In this document: positions 44,256 to 55,499 of the stretch, piece by piece
How positions within the stretch are numbered: position 1 is the stretch's first letter
Layout: every line of letters begins with the position of its first letter
Assembly: GCA_030490835.1 (NCBI GenBank)
Contig: CM059972.1
Span: 31,971,452 to 32,035,451, forward strand
Reading direction: 5' to 3'
DNA length: 64,000 nt
DNA from: Annona cherimola
Lineage: Eukaryota; Streptophyta; Magnoliopsida; Magnoliales; Annonaceae
Position numbers and translations under genes: made by a program
Notes under the pieces: generated by a model
What the model was told of the DNA's origin: nothing
Seen by the model: only the letters and a program-made list of their open reading frames with translations
Database searches by the model: none

Positions 44256-44430
44256 AAATTACAAATATATCCATATAGCCTCTATATATTTGCAAATACG
44301 CACATGTTGCAATGGTGCAATAACAATGTTATAATAGCATAGGTGTATTTACAATTACGCGGGAATTATTTTCAATTTTGAAACTACATAGGTATAAGCT
44401 ATGTGGGTATATTTGCAAGTTATTATTTTA
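44256..44430. repeat. Second copy of the tttgcaaatata foldback family
   Basis: Shares with 4230-4960 the words tatttgcaaata, caatggtgcaataacaatgttataat, aattttgaaactacatagg and tgggtatatttgcaag, in foldback order. Confidence 0.6.
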
Positions 44431-44683
44431 CTTTTTCTTTTACTTTAATATTTTCTCTACATTTCATACTTCTTTTATATATTTCTATATAATTATTTTA
44501 TTTAATTCATCTTAATTATCTTTACTTGTAATCATTATCCTGTTACACACATCACTTTTTCACTAATCTAAAATTTTTTCCTCACAATTTTTTCCTCTCG
44601 CAATGCCCAGAAATCATAAATATTTGCCGCACATACGCACACAGCTAAAAAAAAGTTGACGCAAAAAGAGTGAGCCAAATACA

Positions 44684-45146
44684 TCCAAAATCCAGGGAAA
44701 CCCCGCAAGCTATTGATTCACCCATGACATCCCCAACTGTCCGTTGTTTAAGCACAAACGTCCATTTATTTCGCACTTGGAAACGCACATTGAATATCTA
44801 GGGAAACGCAAAAGTAGTCTTACGTTTGATTGTTGAAAGTTGTGTCTTTCTGAATATTTGGTGTAGTAGTATCTTCAAATTTATAAGATTATCTCTGACA
44901 TTTAGTGAGATGTGTGTAAATATATTTTAATAAAAAAAAAAAAACTTTCTAGATCAGGGCCCATTGATGGTGAACGCAGAGGACAGTCCGCAGAGTCGCG
45001 TGGCCGACGGACACCCGTCCGCGAATGTAGTGGGCATCTGGCAGGCGCCTGCTGTCGTGGCACCCCGGGCTTACCGTGGGCAGAATACATACAAAATCCT
45101 GGGAACGCCATGAGTTATTAATTAACACAGGACATCCTCAACCGTC
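44684..45146. repeat. Diverged direct duplication around a SINE fragment
   Basis: catccaaaatccagggaaacc...gacatccccaactgtccg (about 44684-44742) recurs as catacaaaatcctgggaacgcc...gacatcctcaaccgtcag (about 45088-45146). Between the copies lie a SINE 3' end and a GC-rich stretch (44955-45080) with no recognised identity. Confidence 0.55.
44828..44943 (+). mobile_element. SINE 3' fragment with poly-A tail, same family as 40390-40671
   Basis: gttgaaagttgtgtctttct...gagatgtgtgtaaatatatttta followed by about 13 A matches the 3' body of the minus-strand SINE (gttggaagctgtgtctttct...gagatgtatgtaaatatatacc then A). The tRNA-like head is missing, as in a 5'-truncated copy. Confidence 0.65.
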
Positions 45147-45149
45147 AGT

Positions 45150-45690
45150 TTCCTTTTCTTTTTTGTTCTTTTTTTGATCTTTTTTTGTTGGTATTACAAA
45201 CGCGTTTGAGTCTAAGTGTGGTGTGAACGCTTTAATATCTCACCCAATCATAATAAATTTTTCAACCGTAATTTTCTCGACGAGCGGATAGAATACTAAA
45301 CGCGATGCGCCAGGATCCCCGCGCTGCAGCACATGCGCCCGATTGGCAAACGCAGGAATGATGGGAGGGAGGCCCACCTCCTGGTTTCAAACTGACAGAC
45401 GTGCAGAACTCCTATTTTTTTATTTTTTTATTTATTTTTTTTTTTTTTCAATTTCGTCAATGGCTATTGCCAATTGACCAGCCCTATTGCTTGGGATGAA
45501 ATTTTACCAAGGCTAGCTTTCATTTAGTTGATATTTTAATTGGGGGGAAAAAAAAAAGTAAAGAAAGACATGGGTAGAATAGCCAAATTGAATGGTTTTC
45601 TTCTTACTTGAGAAGACGCATGCATCATGTCGTCTATGTCAAAAAAAGCAACATCCAAATTGAAAAAAAAAAAAAAAAAAAAGAGTTTAT
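45150..45690. other. Spacer with T-runs, no gene
   Basis: Contains poly-T near 45418-45450 and poly-A near 45662-45682. No coding signal. Confidence 0.5.
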
Positions 45691-45698
45691 AATAAAGA

Positions 45699-46180
45699 GG
45701 TGTTTGTTTACACAAAAACATTTTAAATTAAAACTTTTTATCATTCACAATTATCCTATTTTTAATTATTTTTCACTTTTTCTTAAAAGAATCCACTCAT
45801 ACATATAATTTATCTATTTTAACTTTATTCTATTTACTCATCATCGTTACTTTTATTATATCACGTCATTAACTTTTACAACAAAATTTTTTATTAAAAA
45901 TGTATTTAAAAAGTAATAAAAAATTTTATAACAAGTTTTTTGTATAAAAGTTTTGATATGATAAGGTAATAATGAGAAGTAAATAAAATAAAGTTAAAAT
46001 AGATATATTAGATGCAGAGTAGTATGTAGAATGATTGAAAAATAGAATAGTTATATACGATGAAATAGAGAAATAATTTTAAAAAATGAGATAGCTGCGG
46101 AGAGTAAAAACTTTATTGAAAAGTTTTATATTTCAACAAACATCATCTAAAAAATTTATCGCTTTCCAAATACACCTTAG
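45699..46180. mobile_element. Two family B MITEs head to head
   Basis: 45699-45900 is family B in minus orientation (ggtgtttgtttaca...attatcctatttttaatta...ttattatatcacgtcatt). 45901-46180 is a second copy in plus orientation (aaagttttgatatgataagg...taaaatagatatattagatg...tccaaatacacc). Together they form an inverted pair of about 480 bp. Confidence 0.65.
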
Positions 46181-46184
46181 TCAA

Positions 46185-46640
46185 CAAAAAAAAAAAAAAG
46201 CCTGAAGCTAAGACCCAACCATTTTTGTTCCCAAGGGGTTATTAGTGTAACTGTGTAAAACCGCAAATGTAATTCCAGCGAAAGTCTCGTTTAGCCGAGC
46301 CAAATATTTTTCAACCTTCTTATGTTGACAAAAATGTAAGTTTTATTGCCACACGCTTTTTTTTAGTAGTAGCAAAGAAAAAATTTACCATTCTTGCTAA
46401 AAATCATGTATGATGTGAACTAGGGCATAAGTGCGTGCGTGTGGTCCCAACTGACAGTCCGAAAGAAGCATATGACTCCATGTAATGTAATCTAATTAAA
46501 AAAAAGATAATTATATTTCATTGGCTATTTAGGATTCGGATAGAATGGGATGAGAGTATGATGAAATAAATTTTTTTTTTCTCAAAAATACTTTTCTCAT
46601 TCTAAATATATAATAAGTAGCGATCAAATACCTATAATTA
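46185..46640. other. Spacer, no gene
   Basis: AT-rich, nothing recognised. Confidence 0.45.
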
Positions 46641-46644
46641 TACT

Positions 46645-46924
46645 AAAACCTCAATACATACGTATGATTTGAGCTTTTATTATTATTTATTTTTATTTTT
46701 ATGTGAGCCCATATGTAATATTTATATACGAATAATTTCAAAAATCAATCATTTTTGCCTCATAAATGGAGGTTAAAATTATTATTTTTTGAAATTATAA
46801 AAAATTAAAAATAGGTAGATTTTTGTATATGAACTAAATACGTATAGGATCACATAAAAATAAAAAGAATAACAAAAAATTGAGGAAAAAAAAAACTAAA
46901 ACCACATATACGTATCGAGGTTTC
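46645..46924. mobile_element. Foldback MITE, family D
   Basis: The left end aaacctcaatacatacgtatg and the reverse of the right end (gaaacctcgatacgtatatg) match at about 17 of 20 bases. Inner arms (ttttatgtgagcccatatg / gatcacataaaaataaaa) are also inverted. About 280 bp, non-coding. No target duplication was confirmed. Confidence 0.55.
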
Positions 46925-46929
46925 AATAC

Positions 46930-47740
46930 ATATGCATGTATTGGATCATTACCTATATATAATAGCCTAATTATCTCAATTTTCATTTTCCATGCAACTT
47001 TTCTCTGTAAATTCCAAACAAAAGACACCCTAAATCGATCCCTCTTAATTCAAGAAAATGAAGAGAAAATTATAAGATCAAACACCCAAATGCGATTGGA
47101 CCATGCAAGTGATCATGACTCATGAGTTGACGGCCAATTATACTGGAAACCTTTTCATTAATTAGAGTAGTGAGCATCGACGATCCAAGACTTTCAGCTG
47201 CACTCGCGGTTGGCGCTTGGAGAGATATATGGGTGGCAGGTGAGTCTTACCTGCAGCACATTCATGGCCTTGCCATTTGCCAATTTTGCATGTCATTATC
47301 AACCAAATATTGCATGCACAGTTCAGGCTAGCTTTATGGGGAATTTAACTAAGGAGACCTTTGTATTGTTGAAATTTCTTAGGAACGTGGGATGAGATGG
47401 GATGGGAAGTGGAGAAAAGAATAGTAATATAGTATTAGTATAATTTAATATCTTATTTATTTAATTTTTCATTCTTACCTATATTTTTAGTTGTTATTTT
47501 TTATTTTTATTAAGTCATTTCTAATCTTCTAATCATCTGTTCAGCTGTTCTATCATCATATAACCTCATCAAATTTTTCACTTCTTTTTGTTCCCACATT
47601 TTTTCCATTCCAAAGCTCCAACTAGAAAAGAAAATACACTTTTTTTAAAATAAAAAAAAATTCACATTTGGCTGCTGGTATAAATTGAAAGCAACTTCTT
47701 CTTTTAACATTAGAAAGCTGTGGCTACTAATATTCCATGT
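46930..47740. other. Spacer, no gene
   Basis: The short frame at 47210-47395 has no recognised domain. 47395-47640 loosely resembles family B. Confidence 0.4.
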
Positions 47741-47741
47741 C

Positions 47742-47979
47742 TCGTCTCCAATTAATTCATGTTTCCAAGCCTTCCATGATAATAACATCTGTCTCCTCGA
47801 AGTCTTCTTTTTTTTTATATAAGAATAAAAATAAAAATCTACAATTAACTACTCTCCTTCTCGTCTCCAATTAATTCATGTTTCCAAGCCTTCCATGATA
47901 TTAACATCTGTCTCCTCGAAGTCTTCTCTTTTTTTTTTATAAGAATAAAAATAAAAATCTACAATTAACTACTCTCCTT
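47742..47979. repeat. Tandem duplication, 2 x 119 bp, upstream of the CASP-like gene
   Basis: The unit from tcgtctccaattaattcatg at 47742 is repeated at 47861, nearly identical apart from about one substitution and small changes in the T-run. A recent local duplication, about 520-760 bp upstream of the CASPL start codon. Confidence 0.9.
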
Positions 47980-47984
47980 CGGGG

Positions 47985-48347
47985 AGGCTGATCCAATGCT
48001 CTCGGGCGCATATACCTATTTTTTTATTTTTTTCAAAATTTTTTCATGAACTTGTTAACCTAATTGTATTTAACGTATGTATCAATTTTTATCTTTTTGG
48101 AGATTTTTGGATATTTATTTCAGATTTATAAAAATCAGTGGCATTTTAGTAATTTAAAATTACCTAAAATGCCACTGATTTTCAAAAATAAAAAATAAAT
48201 ATCTAAAATACTCCAAAAATAGAAAAAATTTATACACATATTAAATACACATAGATTAACATTATTGTAAAAAAAATTTTAAAATAAAATAAAAAATAGA
48301 TGTATGCGCCCAAACTGCACGCTCCCGGAAGCATAAGAACGGGGTCC
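47985..48347. mobile_element. MITE family A, fourth copy, in the CASPL promoter
   Basis: Ends ggctgatccaatgctctcggg and, in reverse, ggaccccgttcttatgcttccggg. The core aaaatcagtggcattttagtaattt is followed by its inverse. It is flanked by ctccttcgggg at 47974-47984 and 48348-48358 (9-11 bp shared). The element ends about 150 bp upstream of the CASPL ATG, so it probably lies within the promoter. Confidence 0.85.
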
Positions 48348-48499
48348 CTCCTTCGGGGGAGGAACTACTCGCACTTCCTCTATCGCACCCCTCCGCTTCT
48401 ACATATACTCTCGCTCCTCTCACAAAACCATATTTTTCGCTCTCCTCCCTTCGTCTCACAGACCGTCTCCTCCAATTCAATTCCAGCTTGTGCTACCTA

Positions 48500-51400
48500 A
48501 TGGATTCCCAGTACAAGAACAGCATCGACGGCGTGCAATCGGTGAAGGTGGAAAACCCAAAATCTACCAGTCCATCGGGCTTGCTCCTTCGCCTTCTGGC
48601 ATTGGTAATGACTGTGTCGGCGGCTGTGGTGATGGGTCTCGCCAAGGAGACCAAGACAGTGCCATTCACCCTCATCTCTGGCATGGCCCCTCTATACATC
48701 ACTGTCCCAGCCAAGATGAAATACTCTTCCGCTTTTGTGTAAGACCACCCACCTTAATCTCACTTCATCTTAAATTTTTACTTATTTTATCACTGCTTTA
48801 TAGATCTGGTTACATATAATATAAATTAGTTGCATTTAGCATCATACGGGTGCAAATAAATATATAAAACAAACATAATGGTTACATATTTAGCTAGATA
48901 TGTTACTTGTGAACAAATGCAGTCATTTTTTAAAAAATTTTGCTACATATGACGTTATATGTTGCCACTAAATTTATTAATGTCTTTGTAGCTTGAAATA
49001 AGAGAGGTTTAATCTTGATGTTTGAAAGCAAAACTCAAGCGTGTTTTTTTTTTTTTTTTTAGAGGTCCGCTTAGTAGAAAATGTCTAAACACCGTATATA
49101 CCATACTGGTCTATTATTATACATGACAACTGAATAAATTCTTTTATATATCTTATACTTTTTTAGCATTTTATTTATTTTGTTGCCACTGCACTTCGCG
49201 TCATTTTTAAAGCTGCTCAATTTTCTTATGCTTAAATTGAATTACTCTGATTTTGAGTATTTTTGGATGCACCACTCAAAAATTGCAACCATCCATTCAA
49301 GTCCTCTCTGTTTAATTTGGGGTATCCTGTAGCTTTACTTGATCTTCCACTGATACAGAAGTTCAATCCCCACAACTAAATTTTGTTTTAGCAAGAACCA
49401 GTTGTAAGTCACATTTCCCCTCGGAGAAGAAGAATCCCTATTTCTCATTCTGCTATGCTTATTCGTTGGCAACAAAAAAATGCAATTATCTGGTTGCTGA
49501 GAGGGAAATGTGACGCAAAAATGGTAACAATAATTTTTGTCACACTAATGATAATAATATTTGCTTTTATTTTTATTGCTGAAAATAAAATTGTTGTGAA
49601 TTGGATAGCTACGATTTTTGGATCACCTAAATATATTAAAGGGTTGTTATTAATCGACGATGAACTATAATTGAAATCTATTTGCATTGCATGTACACAG
49701 TGTGTGTTTGACATTTGATAAAATTTTGAAAAAAATATTTAGTGTAAATTGAAGAAAAAGTGATGTGATACAAAAAAGTAATTATGTGAGTAATTAAAGA
49801 GAGTAAAATTAAAATAGATATAATAATTGTACACGCAATTAACGATAAATGATTTAAAATAGGATAATTATATTGGGAGATGTGAAGAATTAATTAAAAA
49901 GAAAAATAATTATGGAGAATTTAAAATTTTTAATTAAGAAATTTTAAGTCAAGTGTGTTTAGAAAATAATAAAATTTTTGGATAAAAAAGTTTTTAAATA
50001 GGAGAAAATGGCGTGGTAAAACAGGAGTGATGAGTTAAAATAAATAGATTGTTTTATGGATAGTTATATAAAAATGATTGAAAAGTTAAAACAAACGCTA
50101 GGAAGGGTGCTGCTTCACACAGATATATGCTCCTCTTCCACACACAAAGCAACTGTTCACATCTGCCAGCCACTCGCAGTCATCGCAAACCATCCCGCGA
50201 AGTCATCGCATTTATCACAAATGAGACTGTTGGAATTAATGGTAACCAGTCATCGAAATTTAATCTTTTCTGTCAATAACATACATAAACAACGCTATAT
50301 ATAATATGAGATTAGTGGCCTAGGCCGGTGGTACATATCTTGACCCCCGGTGCTAATAAGTCCAGCTTTTTCTCTCATTCCAAGAAAAAAAAAATCTAAA
50401 ATTGGAAATCCATCAAAATGTTATATGCTCGGTAGATTTATTTATTTATATTTTCAAAGAATATTTTTAGGAATGTTAATGGTTCCTAAAGAATATTCTT
50501 TGATTAGTATCACAAAAAATGGGAGAGCGCACCGAGTACAATGTGCAAAGTGGTTTATTTGTATTTTCAAAGAATATTTTTTGGAAAATTAATTTTTTAA
50601 TTGAATTTATTTAATTTTTGTATTTCTTAGGGTGTTTTTGAGAAGCCATAAAAATTTGGATGAAAAGTTGTTGAATTGTTAGATAAATGATACGAAGTAA
50701 TGATAACAAAGTTAAAATAGATATATTAGTTGCACGGATAGTTATGTAAAAAATATAAAAAAATAAAGTAGTTATATAGGAAAATTTTAAAATAATTAAA
50801 AAATAAGATAAGCGAAAGTGAAAAGTTTAATTGAAAATTTTTACAGTTGCCAGACACTAACATTATTTCAAAATGCGAGAATGGGAGGGAATTTGTGAGA
50901 ATACTGATTTTGAGACTAATTATCACTCAAATAATAATCATATTTTTTATTTTTACATTTATGTTTTAATTATTTTTCCTGCCAATTATCCTCCATCATA
51001 TTTATTTATTTCAACTTTGTCTCTATTATTTCCTTCGATAATGTGAAATAGGAAAAAAATTATGGAATGCGGTTCTCACGTCAAAAATAAATATTTTGAA
51101 AATTATGTGATTCGTAGAAAATAATAGAGATAAAGGTGAAATAAATAAATATAATGGAAGATAATTTACAAGAGAAAAAGTTGGAATGCCGGAGTAAAAG
51201 TGATAATATATATATATATAATTATTATGCAATAAATGATTGTTATTGAAATACGTAATTACACCATTTACCATCGCCAAGCGCGACCCCCAGACCCACC
51301 AATATCGAGCTCATCATGTAAAATACGCAGGCGTACGGGCGGGTGTTAATTGGTTAGAGATTCTACTCACATGGGAAGCGGGCCCCACTACCCGATATTT

Positions 51401-54114
51401 TGCAGATAAGATCACTAAGTGGGGCCCACTAGCACTGCGTGGTATCGTGGTAGTCAAACTTGTTGGACGAATTTTAAGAAACGGAAAGAAGATGAGAAAT
51501 TATATATATTTGTGTATAAGTTACGTTTACATAATAAGGGGTGTATCATTAATATATGAAAAATATATAATAGATGTTTTATGAGAAATAAAGTGATAAT
51601 CATAATTTTGCATCATGGATCTACTTGGAAGATGTAAATGTAAAAAAAAAGAAACTGAAAATAATAAAAAAATTTAAAATAAGAAAGTGATATATGGATG
51701 CGTTTGGGAAGTAATAAAACTTTTGGTATAAAAGTTTTTTAAATGGAAAAAATGATGTGATATAATAGAGATAATAATAATAAATAAAGAGAATAAAGTT
51801 GAAATAGATATATTAGATATACTGTTATTTGCGTAAAAATGATTAAAAAGTAGAGTAATTGTATAGAAAAATGAAGAAATAATTAAAAAATAAAATAGTT
51901 GTGGAAAACAAAAAAATTTCAATTGAAAAATTTTAGTTTATAAAAGTTATTAATGTAAGATCTTTTATTGGTGAACAGTTTAATAATTAAAAGTAAAAAT
52001 AGATTATGTCATCACATGTAATATGTGAAAAAAGTTATTGAAATGTATACATAATAATAATAAGTAAAATTGGTAGGGGTTAAGATATCAAATTCAATAA
52101 AAAATTCTTTTTGCTGATATATACACACGCATACTAAGACATAGGAAAGAATTTATGAAAAAAGAAGCAATTGTAGTTTTCATTTTTTATTTTGCAACTT
52201 AAATCATCCTGAATACATTTTTTCAATTACACTCAACATATGCAAAAGTAAAAATATATTTACAAGAGATATTACTCCTAAAAATGGAAGGAATTTATGA
52301 AAAAAGAAGCAATTGTAGTTTTCATTTTTTATTTTACAACTTAAATCATCCTAAATACATTTTTTTTCAATTACACTCAACATATGCAAAAGTAAAAATA
52401 TATTTACAAGAAAAATATATTTACAAGAGATATTACTCCTGAAAATGGAAGACAAAACTCCCTGAAGCAGGATCGAACCAGAACACTTAGCACAAACACT
52501 CAGAGATTTTTTAATTGTTGTATCTAGAATCTTACCTCACAAGATCTCATTTTCTAGATTTCTCTTCATATAGGAGAACTCCCGTGTCCCATGAGAGAGA
52601 GATTGCTCTCACTGAATTTTGAATCTAGACAAGTCGTGAGATTGCCCAAAACTTTTACCAATCAGGCAACACTCACTTTCATTTTTTATGATTTCATTTA
52701 CATTCTAATTATTTGTCACTTCTTCTTGTACCACCACCTTAACTATTTTATTTTTATTCTCTTTATTTCTAATTATTTTTCTATTATATTATTTCACACT
52801 TTAATTTTTCTGAAATAGAAAGCTATGTAGACAAGTCAAGAATTTTTAAAAAAATTATGAAAACCTATCTATGTGTTACTGAATGTGTGAAAAAATTCGT
52901 TTTAAATATATAGAGCTAATCCAACAGCCAACCGCGTGGGGCAGCCCCCCTGTGGTACCTCATGGGATTCCCAGTAATAATCTTACATGCTAAAGAGCAT
53001 TATCTGGCCAATAACTTTTTATGGTAGAGCTTTTCACAAAGATTTTGAAAATAGCCTCGCGTTATCTTAAGGGAACAGCTCTTTTTGAAATTTTGTACGT
53101 AGTTGGCCGCATTCAAAATGGGAAATAATTTGTTGGCCCAGCTAAGCAAATGTCTAACTTAATCAATTTTGAAAAATTCATTTACAATATTTTTTTATTT
53201 TTTTTCATACACTTGTTTATCAAAGTATATTTAATATATAAATCAAATTTTACTATTTTTGGATACATATATATATTTTTTAGATTTTTAAATATAAGAC
53301 TATTTTAAATATATGTATATATACATGTTTAAAAATCTCAAAAAAATATATACACATATCCAAAAATTGTAAAATTTGTTTTATATGTTAAATAACTTAG
53401 ATGAATAAGTGATTGAAAAAAAAGTTATTGTAAATAAATTTTTTAAGATAGGCTAAAGAAGTATTTACTTAATCCCGACTAAAGGAACACTCATATTTAA
53501 AATTACATTGTCTTCCGGCAAACGTGCTTTCTGAATATTCTGTAGTGTGAAAACGCTTGGCTGAAAAAAGGGTCTGAGACTTTGCAGCTTAGCCCAGATG
53601 CTGCTGGTTAATTTAGCTTTAAGCAAAAATGAAATTCCACTTATTTTTGCTTGACTTTTAAAAAGTTAAAAATTTGTGAATTATCAAACACATCGAATGT
53701 CATCCTCATCTTTGAAGCTAAACTTCACGAAAGTTTCACTCAGCTCTTTCATCAGTCTATTTGGCTGCTTCTCTCAGCTACTTCGTGGTGGCGAATGCGA
53801 TCGCAGCCGCATACTCTCTTTTCTCTCTGGTGGCCATGGCCGCAGCATCTCGTGCTAGGTGCCTTACACTCTTTATCTCAGCCGTTGATCTCATCATACT
53901 GGCCCTTGTCTCCTCGGGCAGCGGTGCCGCAGCAGCCGTCGGCTACCTCGGCTACCACGGGAACAAGCACGTGGGTTGGAACAAGGTGTGCGACGTGTAT
54001 GGTAAATTCTGTAAACACGTGGCCGTGTCCGTGATCTTGTCCCTGATCGGCTCTTTCGCATTCATCCTACTCATCTCCCTCTCTGTTTTGAATCTCCACC
54101 GTCGATCAAGATAG
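48500..54114 (+). CDS. CASP-like membrane protein, subfamily 1 (two exons)
   Basis: Exon 1 is 48500-48738 and exon 2 is 53778-54114. The donor cttttgt|gtaaga and acceptor ttctctcag|ctacttc join in phase 2 and restore the family junction AFV-YFVVANA, giving 191 aa, the usual CASPL length. The protein has four membrane segments: TM1 LLLRLLALVMTVSAAVVMG (conserved Arg), TM2 YFVVANAIAAAYSLFSLVA, TM3 LTLFISAVDLIILALV (conserved Asp) and TM4 VAVSVILSLIGSFAFILL. Both termini are in the cytosol by family. Family members form plasma-membrane scaffolds; the CASPs proper guide Casparian strip lignin, while CASPL1 roles are mostly unknown. The glycine/alanine loop before YLGYHGNKHVGWNKVC contains the second extracellular loop with its Trp/Cys. 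A MITE sits in the promoter. It appears functional. Confidence 0.93.
49700..50095 (+). mobile_element. Family B MITEs, one whole and one truncated, in tandem
   Basis: 49700-49958 runs gtgtgtttgacatttgataaaatttt...gtgatgtgatacaaaaaagt...taaaattaaaatagatata...aattttaag. A second 5' part follows at about 49959 (gtgtgtttagaaaataataaaatttttgg) and stops near 50095. Confidence 0.6.
50629..50862 (+). mobile_element. Family B MITE in the CASPL intron
   Basis: gggtgtttttgagaagccat...aaaagttgttgaattgttag...aaaatagatatattagttgc...cagttgccagacac. Ends are inverted but diverged. Confidence 0.55.
51693..51945 (+). mobile_element. Family B MITE, well preserved
   Basis: gatgcgtttgggaagtaataaaacttttgg...aatgatgtgatataatagag...gaatagagttgaaatag-type core (taaagttgaaatagatatat)...ttcaattgaaaaattttag. 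Used here as the reference copy of the family. Confidence 0.65.
52149..52433. repeat. Tandem duplication, 2 x ~142 bp
   Basis: gaatttatgaaaaaagaagc starts at 52149 and again at 52291; the copies agree almost throughout. At the end of the second copy, aaaatatatttacaag is itself repeated. Confidence 0.9.
52440..52520 (-). repeat. Possible SINE remnant (B box only)
   Basis: On the minus strand ggttcgatcctg (plus 52471-52483 region) resembles a pol III B box, but no A box could be identified. Weak. Confidence 0.2.
53150..53457. mobile_element. Family A-like foldback MITE near CASPL exon 2
   Basis: Left arm attcatttacaatattttttt...aaattttactattttt and its inverse aaaaattgtaaaatttgtt...attgtaaataaattttttaag. 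Same plan as family A without its GC-rich ends. It ends about 320 bp before exon 2. Confidence 0.55.
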
Positions 54115-55045
54115 ACCTGCGTCCTAAATTCCATCTCTCCCTTGATGTGTGTGGGTAAGCAGCTGTTTTGTGCCTTAAAGATGCTTTAGCACTCTTTGTA
54201 TGCTATATGATTTTGTGTGGTGACTTCCGTTTCTTAAGATGTATTAAACAATAGTGGACCACCAAATAATCTTGACCTTAGATCTGCAAATATGCTGGTA
54301 ATGGCAATCAGAACCATCCATGTCCATCGTGCATGTGGCCTCTTTATTCGGCCCGTTCTCTGGCCCGAACAGATTTGGTATGTCTCGTTTCCGCCGAGTA
54401 TCGGAATAAAATCATGGGGATTCCTCATGTGGGCCTCACCACCAGGTACCAACGTAGAGCTTCCAGGGCCGTTCATCATCGGCACGATCAATCGTGGCCG
54501 ATGAAACATTGATCTGGGCGGCCTGATGCCCTCCCAATTTATGATGGCTTGATCAAAGGTGATAATCGGCATTGAGATGTTGGAATTTTCTGATGGGACC
54601 GATAGCCAACGGCTGACATTGCCTGGAAGTTTGCCGTCCCCAAAAGTACTTCTGCTTTCCTTGGCCTAAAAAAGATAAATGGTTCTAACGTGCAATATCA
54701 TTAGAACCGATTGGATAATTAAACTAGGGGTTATGTGCTTGACTAAATTGCAAATTAGATGCTCATAACTTTGCCCTTTTCATGCGTTGGTAGGACGTTT
54801 CTTCGATCTTTTATATACTATACCAGGACTTTGCAATCCATGGATGTCAAGTAAATAAATAACTTCATCCTCAGTTGAAGAACTCATATTTTGAAAAAGG
54901 TAAGAATAAAAAAAATAACGTATAAATCGTAAATGTTTATCATACATATCATAGAAAAATCTCTGAGTTCTTTTGAATTTGGGGGTCCTTTTTTTTTGAC
55001 ATATTGCTGGACAATTGGTACCGATTTCAACATCATTTATTAACT
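54115..55045. other. 3' flank of the CASPL gene, no further gene
   Basis: The early part is probably 3'UTR. The frames at 54234-54572 overlap on both strands and have no known domain. Confidence 0.5.
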
Positions 55046-55049
55046 TAAA

Positions 55050-55490
55050 ATTTTTTCCTATACCCACAATATTCGCTTTAATTTTTATTATATTTATAGA
55101 CTTTCAAAAATTCTTTCAACACCTGTAATATTTTACCTTAAATTTTTATAATACTCATGCGGTCAAAGCAAAAATGATTTTGCCACTCCATAATTTCTTA
55201 ATTGGAACGATTTGATCCTCGTATGACTGAATTAATATTTGTAAACGATTAGTTCATGATACCAAGTGGTTCAAATGTTTATACCAAGGCCAAATTGTTT
55301 CAATTAGAAAAAATTTAAACATGCAAAATCGTTTTTTCAATAATGTAGTAAACGATTCTATTGACTGCAAAGGTATAATAGAAATTTAAGATAAAATATT
55401 ATAGATATAAAAAGAATTTTAAAAAGCTATGAATATATTAGGAATTAAGGGCAAATACTGTAAGTATAAGATTAATTTCCCCAGAAATTT
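55050..55490. mobile_element. Foldback MITE, family C
   Basis: Arms ttttcctatacccacaatattcg...taccttaaatttttataatac and their inverse (gtataatagaaatttaagataaaat...gcaaatactgtaagtataag...). The centre contains aaacgattcta / gaacgatttgat words. Relative of the element split by the LINE. Confidence 0.6.
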
Positions 55491-55499
55491 ATGACAAGA

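Larger units (their letters stand above)
48739..53777 (+). other. CASPL intron, ~5.0 kb, filled with MITEs
   Basis: A single phase-2 intron. It carries at least three family B MITEs, one family A-like foldback and a 142-bp tandem duplication, described separately. The remainder (48740-49700, 50100-50620, 50870-51690, 52840-53150) is AT-rich with no gene, including a GC-richer island at 51280-51470. Confidence 0.85.

Noticed and set aside
48490..48819. Alternative frame (109 codons) over CASPL exon 1
   Set aside because: The ATG frame at 48500 gives the CASPL membrane segment and joins exon 2 in frame; the other frame is a shadow.
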